Positions 1-5,127 of a stretch of 7,032 nt of DNA are shown here, in pieces (position 1 is the stretch's first letter; each line of letters starts with the position of its first letter). Origin of the DNA: a bacterium (GTDB taxonomy: Bacteria > Bdellovibrionota_C > UBA2361 > SZUA-149). The notes beneath the pieces were generated by a model. The model worked only from the letters and a program-made list of their open reading frames with translations. It was not told the DNA's origin and searched no databases. Position numbers and translations under genes: made by a program. The stretch is taken from contig QIGM01000373.1 of assembly GCA_003230795.1 (NCBI GenBank), positions 1 through 7,032 of the forward strand, read 5' to 3'.

Positions 1-1413
1 GTAAACACCCGCGTGGCTTTTGGTTCCGACAACAAGAATATTCTTTTGAAATGCATATGTTGACTCGGCAGATTCAAGCTTACCCAAAATAGTTTTTCTA
101 TTTCGCTCTATCCTCTTATGTCTGGACCGAAAACTCTTTTTGCTGTTACTAAATACTGGGTGTGCGGCTTCAACCTGTGAAGCATCTTCATCCTCATGGA
201 TAATCCTAATCATCTCTGTATGTAATTCTTTGAAAAAATCTTCATTGCTGAGCTTTTGGTAAAGGCGCTGCATTGCACGCCATAAAAAACGTGGGTCTGC
301 ACCTAAATCGTAATAGGGATGAGGTATAATAATCCCTGATGGGTGAGACGGCTCAAGGTCAAATGCAAGCACCTTATCGTACCCCTGAGGATCCCAAATA
401 ATAGGTTCGAACTTTCCGTCTATCGGATCAAGATATAGCTTGATGTTATTTGAGTCCGTAGAGTGGTACTCGGTAAAAAGATACTTGAATGCCAAATGAT
501 TAAGCACCGCATCTTCTTTCCAAATCCTCTTGAGTTCTTGGAGTTTCTCTCGCTCGGGCAAGCTAGTTGTCTTTGTCAGATGTAGTAAATCACTACGATT
601 TTTCTCTGGAAGGGAGTTATCTACAGCAATTTTTGGCCAAACATATGGGGTGTAATAGAGATAACGTGCGCGAGTGCCAAAATGATATTCGTTCGTAGCA
701 GCAACAGATTCGCCCTTATAAATGTTTCCCGGCATACGACCATGCCGCCGGAGAAAACCTTCGTCTATTTCTTCCATAAACCGATGCAAGGAATAGAATT
801 GATTATTTAGAAAAGTCTTTACTCGCGCATTACGCGGTGTAAGCAACCCGAAGTTGCGAGCTACCTCATTCATGAATATGCCACTATAGAGATTCTTGAC
901 TGTGAGGTTTAACCGTCGATGTCCACGAAAAAGCCGCTTTTTCGTCGTCTTAATTTTTAAAGATTTTCGTGGATAGGACCAATGATAGTCAGAGTTGCCA
1001 CGAAGTCTCATTCTCGCGTTATAAAATCGACTATCCTGCCAAAGCGTCATCTTTTTGTAGTCTTCACCGCTCTTTGGAAGATTTTCTGTTAGCTCTTCAA
1101 ATTTCTTTTTACGAATATCTATATGGATTTCATCATTTGCCCATCGCTGTTGTGCAACAATGTTTTCAGCATGTGTATTAAATGTGAACAGGCGAAAAAA
1201 ACTCTCTTTTTTAATGCCATAGTAAAATTCTGTTACGTCATTTTTGCTTTTAACCGTACGAACTACCTGATCGCGAAGACGAAGTTTTGTGTAGTAAAAT
1301 TCAGCAAAAGAGCGAAATTGAAGGGTTGCTAAAAGTAAGGCTGGTACAATAGTTAACAGCACAACTGTGCGAAGCCTAAGATAACGAAACCGCTGTCGCA
1401 GGGTGCGGCTCAT
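1..1413 (-). CDS. CotH-family kinase-like protein, membrane-anchored, C-terminus cut by window edge
   Basis: The frame runs open for 471 codons from ATG 1413 to base 1 with no stop, so the 3' end lies outside the window. CotH proteins are atypical protein kinases, known from spore coat CotH and bacterial effectors. Seen here: a basic N-terminus, one hydrophobic helix at about residues 16-33, then a large domain predicted to face outward. Family marks are MRLRGNSDYHW followed by PRKSLKIK (135-155), FMEEIDEGFLRRHG (212-225), GNIYKG (229-234), and DSNNIKLYLDP (320-330) leading to IIWDPQGY (338-345). D320 and D341 fit the two acidic positions expected for nucleotide and metal binding. The usual WDxD reads WDPQ, so the second acid is Q343. 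The ATG overlaps the TGA of the phosphoesterase gene (ATGA) and has a good ribosome site, which makes this start secure. Family assignment is firm; kinase activity and substrate are unproven. Confidence 0.85.
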   Translation of the reverse strand, partial: MSRTLRQRFRYLRLRTVVLLTIVPALLLATLQFRSFAEFYYTKLRLRDQVVRTVKSKNDVTEFYYGIKKESFFRLFTFNTHAENIVAQQRWANDEIHIDIRKKKFEELTENLPKSGEDYKKMTLWQDSRFYNARMRLRGNSDYHWSYPRKSLKIKTTKKRLFRGHRRLNLTVKNLYSGIFMNEVARNFGLLTPRNARVKTFLNNQFYSLHRFMEEIDEGFLRRHGRMPGNIYKGESVAATNEYHFGTRARYLYYTPYVWPKIAVDNSLPEKNRSDLLHLTKTTSLPEREKLQELKRIWKEDAVLNHLAFKYLFTEYHSTDSNNIKLYLDPIDGKFEPIIWDPQGYDKVLAFDLEPSHPSGIIIPHPYYDLGADPRFLWRAMQRLYQKLSNEDFFKELHTEMIRIIHEDEDASQVEAAHPVFSNSKKSFRSRHKRIERNRKTILGKLESAESTYAFQKNILVVGTKSHAGVY

Positions 1414-3473
1414 GATATTTTCTCCGGTGCAGCTAAACGACTAGTATTTTTCTCCCAAAAATCTGCGGTATAGTGAGACACGTTTTTCATCGGGTACCCT
1501 TCAAGGGGAACAATCTCCAGCTCTACATCCGCCCCGTCCACATGCACTCGGATATAATGGTTCCACCACATCGGTTTTACCGCATGGTTACCACTAGCAA
1601 CGAATTCCAAATTCCCAGAACGCGCATAACATATAGGAATTTTCGATCCGACATCGCCTCCAAAAACAACAACCCTCTTCGTTTTAGAGAGCTTTTCTAA
1701 AAGCGGGAGAACTTTTTTAATATAGTTGTCAGGGGAACGATTTTTCCTAGTCGACTTATTGCTATTAATGAGCATTTGCCTGAATTCTTCATTTTGCTGT
1801 AGCCAAAATACACGATGCATAAAAAGGAAAACTGTTTGGATAGATGGATCCGAGAGTGAGGTATTAAGCGCGTGCTCAATAAACGCAAGCTGCGCCCCCT
1901 GAAAATCTCCCTGGGAGAGCTCTGTATCAAGAACGAGCAGCTGACTATTTTCTATCCGTTTTTCAAAATACGTAGGCCCAAAATGACTCACGAAAAGAGC
2001 GCGCCCACCATTCGCAGTACCTAAATGTAAATCATGATTCCCTGGGGCAATAAAAACGGGAGGCTTTAACGCATCTACTACTAACTCTTGAACCTGTTGC
2101 CATCTTTTCTCAGTCCCGCTCCAGATAAGGTCACCGGTAAAAATAAGCGCTCTATCCTGCTTGCTTATTTCGGGTAAGGCCTGGAGCAAGCTAGTTTGAA
2201 TCGGTAGCTCCTGACCACGATCTCGCCGAACATGACCGATAACAGAAAAACTAAATGATTTATTTTTTGAATGTACTCGGGCCTTTTTTGTCGATGGCCC
2301 TAGCTCGTCAAAAATAACAATATTCCCAAAGAGCTTCTTCGCTTCCTTCAAACGATAAGTATTTTTATATGCGTGTTTTACAAGAGTCGCGGTTTCACTA
2401 TCAACCGCTTTATAGAGGGTAACCGTAATCGCGATTTCTGCCACATTTTGAGGCTCCGCTAAATCAACGTCAGCTTGAACTCCCGCATTTCCCCCAACGG
2501 TAAGAAAATAGTCTCCTTCTCGTCTTAAAAGCGACGGTCTTGCCTTCCAGGAGTCAAATGAGCGTTCGTCTAGTAGTGGCTCCTTTACTTCATCAAAAAC
2601 ATCTCTTTTTGCAGTAATTCTTAACTGTTCTATACGCATTGCAACATTGAGAACATCAATGGGCGCAAGCATGAGACGTTTGACACCCTCACCTTGGGAG
2701 AAAAAATGCTTTCCACCGTACCTACCAGTTTCCGGATATATACGGTACGTATGACTTTGACCATCAATGCGTGCAGGGAATTTAAATACATGACCTTTTT
2801 CGAAAGTCTTTCCGTCTTCACTATAAGCGAGTACTCCTTCTCCGACATATAGTGCGTCCAAATAATTTTCAAACGCATCGATGACTTTTGTATGTTCACC
2901 AAGTTCCGCGTAAAATTTGATTACTTTTTTTACAACAAGAAGATTGTAAGGATATATCTGAAGGGCATGTTTCAACTGTTCAAGACCTTCGTTCGCTTTC
3001 CCAATCTCCATCAAAGCCAAACCTAGTTGCTGATAGCCCCGAAAATCGTTTGGGTCGACTTCTGTAATTTTACGCGAAACGGCCTCGGCCTTCTTGGCTT
3101 CGCCTTGCGCCAAATAAAACTCAGTAAGCTTAATCATCAAGTGAATACGTAGTCGACCATGTCGCTCCCGAAGCTGCATATCCGCATGCTGCGCGAGATG
3201 TCTCTCAAGAAAAGTAATAGCGCCCTTTGAGTTTCCGGATTTCCAGAGAGAGAGACTTTCTTTATGGGCCTGTGTCCAATGCTCGTTCCGTGCATCAATA
3301 AATGACTGCTCGATGCCATAGGTTTGATTCAGATGTACCCAAGCAAGGGGTATTACATTAAGAAGAACAATCACGAGCAGATAGAGGAGTATAAGCTTAC
3401 GCTCATAACGATAGAAAATCCGTCGAAGTGGATCGAAGGTTGATGAGTGCTCTTCTCGTGGTTCTCGAGACAT
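1410..3473 (-). CDS. Membrane-anchored TPR protein with calcineurin-like phosphoesterase domain (degenerate metal site)
   Basis: A 687-residue protein in four parts. A basic N-terminus precedes one membrane helix (about 27-48), so the rest is predicted to lie outside the membrane. Helical TPR-like repeats cover about 65-205, the clearest around 113-175. A beta-rich segment of unknown family covers about 208-400. A calcineurin-like metallophosphoesterase domain covers about 405-660. Its motifs are TGDLIWSG (446-453), APGNHD (476-481), a histidine in FMHR (551-554) and VFGGDVGS (603-610). The first motif, normally DxH, reads VIGHVRRD (411-418), and the usual last GHxH is replaced by GGDV. The metal site is therefore incomplete or altered, and activity cannot be assumed. 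The start at 3473 follows the DUF4956 stop by 16 bases. An in-frame TAG at 3479-3477 blocks any longer start, and the only AGGA lies 1 base from the ATG, so translation may rely on coupling. Fold assignment is strong; function is open. Confidence 0.85.
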   Translation of the reverse strand: MSREPREEHSSTFDPLRRIFYRYERKLILLYLLVIVLLNVIPLAWVHLNQTYGIEQSFIDARNEHWTQAHKESLSLWKSGNSKGAITFLERHLAQHADMQLRERHGRLRIHLMIKLTEFYLAQGEAKKAEAVSRKITEVDPNDFRGYQQLGLALMEIGKANEGLEQLKHALQIYPYNLLVVKKVIKFYAELGEHTKVIDAFENYLDALYVGEGVLAYSEDGKTFEKGHVFKFPARIDGQSHTYRIYPETGRYGGKHFFSQGEGVKRLMLAPIDVLNVAMRIEQLRITAKRDVFDEVKEPLLDERSFDSWKARPSLLRREGDYFLTVGGNAGVQADVDLAEPQNVAEIAITVTLYKAVDSETATLVKHAYKNTYRLKEAKKLFGNIVIFDELGPSTKKARVHSKNKSFSFSVIGHVRRDRGQELPIQTSLLQALPEISKQDRALIFTGDLIWSGTEKRWQQVQELVVDALKPPVFIAPGNHDLHLGTANGGRALFVSHFGPTYFEKRIENSQLLVLDTELSQGDFQGAQLAFIEHALNTSLSDPSIQTVFLFMHRVFWLQQNEEFRQMLINSNKSTRKNRSPDNYIKKVLPLLEKLSKTKRVVVFGGDVGSKIPICYARSGNLEFVASGNHAVKPMWWNHYIRVHVDGADVELEIVPLEGYPMKNVSHYTADFWEKNTSRLAAPEKIS
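1421..1425 (-). promoter_or_regulatory. Ribosome binding site of the CotH-like gene
   Basis: GGAGA lies 7 bases before ATG 1413, inside the last codons of the phosphoesterase gene. It fixes the start, and with the ATGA overlap it allows both re-initiation and independent initiation. Confidence 0.7.
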
Positions 3474-3489
3474 ATCCTACAGAACGCAA

Positions 3490-4185
3490 CTAAATGTTTA
3501 CGGTCTCCCCTTGGGTAAGACTAACTTTAGCGTTTCCGTTTATTACCCTAACCGCATCGATAAGTTCACGGGCCGAAGCACCTTTCTTAAGTACGACGCT
3601 ATATACAAGTTCGATAAAGACACCTTGCCTAACACTCTCCATACTAAGCAACGTATGGCTCTGAACATGTTTGTAAAAAAGGTCATTGAATGCCGTGTCT
3701 GGGTCTACGTTCTCCGGCACATGAACTTTAAGAATACGGTACTGTGCGGCACGCTCGAAAAAATTTAGCGCATACATGAGATAAATCATGGAACTCATCA
3801 CCAATGTAAAAATAAGGGCAGTACCATAAAATCGCGTTCCACAAGCCATACCAACCGCCATGGTAAGAAAGATAAAACCAACATCTCGCGTTTCTTTTAC
3901 CGCGTTTCTGAAACGAATAATGGAAAGCGCACCAACGAGCGTAAACGCGCGAGCGATGTTGCTCCCTATTATCAGCATAATAACGGAAACGGTAACACCA
4001 ACGATAATCATAGTGACGACAAAAGACTGGGAATACGAAACGCCTTTATGCGTTGCCCGATAGACGTACGCTATCATCATGCAAAGAGCGAAACTCAGAG
4101 CAAGCGAAACCAATAATTCCCAAATACTAAAGAAGGAGAGAACGTCCTTCTGCCCGAGTGCGAGTTGATCGATCAAATTTCCCAT
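3490..4185 (-). CDS. DUF4956 family integral membrane protein
   Basis: A 231-residue protein with about four to five hydrophobic helices (near 22-42, 54-74, 78-90, 103-118 and 120-141), then a soluble tail of about 80 residues. The family signature is FTLVGALSIIRFR (81-93) continuing into NAVKETRDVGFIF (94-106), a charged stretch flanked by helices, typical of DUF4956. The biochemical role of the family is unknown to me. Its members are often found next to VTC polyphosphate polymerase domain genes, as here, which suggests a membrane partner or channel for that enzyme; this is inference. The tail (149-231) reads as alternating strands and helices and resembles a small ferredoxin- or ACT-like regulatory domain, as in MgtC-type proteins. 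The gene follows the VTC gene by 29 bases and precedes the phosphoesterase gene by 16 bases, consistent with one transcript. Confidence 0.88.
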   Translation of the reverse strand: MGNLIDQLALGQKDVLSFFSIWELLVSLALSFALCMMIAYVYRATHKGVSYSQSFVVTMIIVGVTVSVIMLIIGSNIARAFTLVGALSIIRFRNAVKETRDVGFIFLTMAVGMACGTRFYGTALIFTLVMSSMIYLMYALNFFERAAQYRILKVHVPENVDPDTAFNDLFYKHVQSHTLLSMESVRQGVFIELVYSVVLKKGASARELIDAVRVINGNAKVSLTQGETVNI

Positions 4186-4188
4186 TCT

Positions 4189-4194
4189 TCCTCT
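4189..4194 (-). promoter_or_regulatory. Ribosome binding site of the DUF4956 gene
   Basis: AGAGGA lies 3 bases before ATG 4185. The spacing is slightly short, but this is the only purine-rich match in the 29-base gap and it supports the chosen start. Confidence 0.55.
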
Positions 4195-4214
4195 TTTCCC
4201 GATAGCTATGGAAG

Positions 4215-4961
4215 CTAGATAAACTGTCTATCGTAGACCAATTCATTGATCCCATGACAATATTTTGAAATCCTCTCTAGAGTACACTCGAAATCGGCAA
4301 CATGCTGAGTAAGCCAGCGAGGAACAGTTTCATTAAACTTTATCTCTACCACAGCGGTATTCGGAGAAAGAAAGTAATGCTCTCCTCCTGTTGGTTCGCT
4401 CCAGTCGAGATTGTGTGTTCGGCACTTCAAATTAGAATCGATGGTAATTCGAAGTCCAGATGAATAGCAAGATTGATAGGCCTCTCTCGTATAATTAATC
4501 ACAATCATCGGCAGGAGATCGTAACTAGCAACAAGATAGCGTGCTTCAGCCAAAACGCCGACATCTACACCCTCAACGCTTCCTACAATCTCTCCGGTAA
4601 CGTAATCCTTTGGAGCTGGCAAGACGGAGAAAGCTTCTGAAAGAGACATTTGTACTCGACGTTTCTGTACCGTCCTGTCAACCCGTTGTTTGATCTCGAC
4701 CATGCAAAAATCGTCATCCGAATCCTGATAGCGGCGAACCCGCAGCTTTCGCCGAAATTTCAAACCCTCCAATTTTTCCCAAAAAAAATCGTGCTCCAGA
4801 GAATCGTAGTAAAGGGAAGAAATACGATATTTCCCATCGCTTCCTGCGAAGGGATCCGGCTCCATGTAGTCCGCAATTCCACCAATAAAGGCACGGGCCT
4901 CGTCAAGCGGCATTTCGTACTTCAATTCGTAGCGATTAAAGAGTCGTTCGTATTTAGACAT
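4215..4961 (-). CDS. VTC domain protein, putative polyphosphate polymerase (TTM superfamily)
   Basis: A 248-residue soluble protein made almost entirely of a VTC domain, the catalytic fold of the yeast vacuolar transporter chaperone that makes polyphosphate from ATP inside a beta-barrel tunnel. Tunnel-lining motifs appear in the expected order: RYELKY (10-15), SLYYDS (49-54), the basic strand KFRRKLRVRRY (68-78), EIKQR (89-93), KRR (100-102), YTREAY (157-162), RITIDSNL (171-178), VVEIKFN (204-210) with the acid-x-lysine pair expected at the active site, and the closing SKYCHG (232-237). No signal peptide or membrane helix is seen, so it should act in the cytoplasm, perhaps at the membrane with the DUF4956 product encoded next. 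It is the first gene of the proposed operon. The ribosome site is weak: GAGAGA abuts ATG 4961. Domain call is strong; the product could also be another triphosphate-tunnel reaction. Confidence 0.88.
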   Translation of the reverse strand: MSKYERLFNRYELKYEMPLDEARAFIGGIADYMEPDPFAGSDGKYRISSLYYDSLEHDFFWEKLEGLKFRRKLRVRRYQDSDDDFCMVEIKQRVDRTVQKRRVQMSLSEAFSVLPAPKDYVTGEIVGSVEGVDVGVLAEARYLVASYDLLPMIVINYTREAYQSCYSSGLRITIDSNLKCRTHNLDWSEPTGGEHYFLSPNTAVVEIKFNETVPRWLTQHVADFECTLERISKYCHGINELVYDRQFI

Positions 4962-5073
4962 TCTCTCTAAATAATACTAGTGGGCGGGAAAAGCGACCAT
5001 CTGAAAGAAAGCCGATGAGATTAGTAGGGCACCTAGTGTTTAAAGCAGGTTAAGGTGCTGTTTTCCGAACGTT

Positions 5074-5102
5074 AGGATACGTTTCCACTAGGAATCAGTC
5101 AA
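5074..5102 (-). promoter_or_regulatory. Putative sigma70-type promoter for the VTC-DUF4956-phosphoesterase-CotH operon
   Basis: Read on the minus strand, TTGACT (5102-5097) and TATCCT (5079-5074) are separated by exactly 17 bases. They match the -35 consensus at five of six positions and the -10 consensus at four of six. Transcription would start near 5067, giving a leader of about 105 bases before ATG 4961. This is the best such pair I found in the only sizeable gap of the window. Confidence 0.5.
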
Positions 5103-5127
5103 GGTGTCGACCCCAGCCTTAGGTGTC
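5102..5127 (-). repeat. Direct repeat GACACCT x2 at the promoter
   Basis: GACACCT occurs at 5127-5121 and again at 5108-5102, 19 bases apart start to start. The second copy touches the -35 element. A related AGCACCT lies at 5059-5053 in the leader. Two same-facing copies about two helical turns apart at a -35 box are the arrangement of many activator sites; the regulator is unknown. Confidence 0.35.

Larger units (their letters stand above)
4962..5127 (-). other. Intergenic region with promoter and 5' leader of the VTC operon
   Basis: These 166 bases separate the beta-rich protein gene from the VTC gene. They hold the putative promoter, two GACACCT direct repeats, three CACTAG/CTAGTG words, and a weak stem in the leader (GCACCT at 5053-5058 against AGGTGC at 5029-5034, minus-strand reading). 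No hairpin followed by a T-run is visible after the TAA at 5128, so no intrinsic terminator can be called for the upstream gene. Confidence 0.5.

Noticed and set aside
969..1332. Two overlapping plus-strand open frames of about 70 codons
   Set aside because: They lie antisense inside the CotH gene, show no recognisable motif, and the minus-strand frame there has clear family signatures.
1473..1700. Plus-strand frame of 75 codons
   Set aside because: Antisense to the conserved C-terminal part of the phosphoesterase domain; a shadow.
2630..2902. Minus-strand frame of 90 codons inside the phosphoesterase gene
   Set aside because: Same strand but a different frame within a gene whose main frame is intact; no independent support.
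4650..4970. Plus-strand frame of 106 codons
   Set aside because: Antisense to the most conserved VTC motifs, and its composition follows from that gene.
4975..4998. Possible 7-codon leader peptide MVAFPAH on the minus strand
   Set aside because: No ribosome site precedes it and the residues do not suggest attenuation.
5029..5058. Hairpin in the operon leader (GCACCT with AGGTGC)
   Set aside because: Only six pairs with an 18-base loop and no T-run; too weak to call a terminator or riboswitch.
5097..5127. Pho box for PhoB control of a polyphosphate gene
   Set aside because: The repeats are GACACCT spaced by 19 bases, not CTGTCAT-like words spaced by 11.
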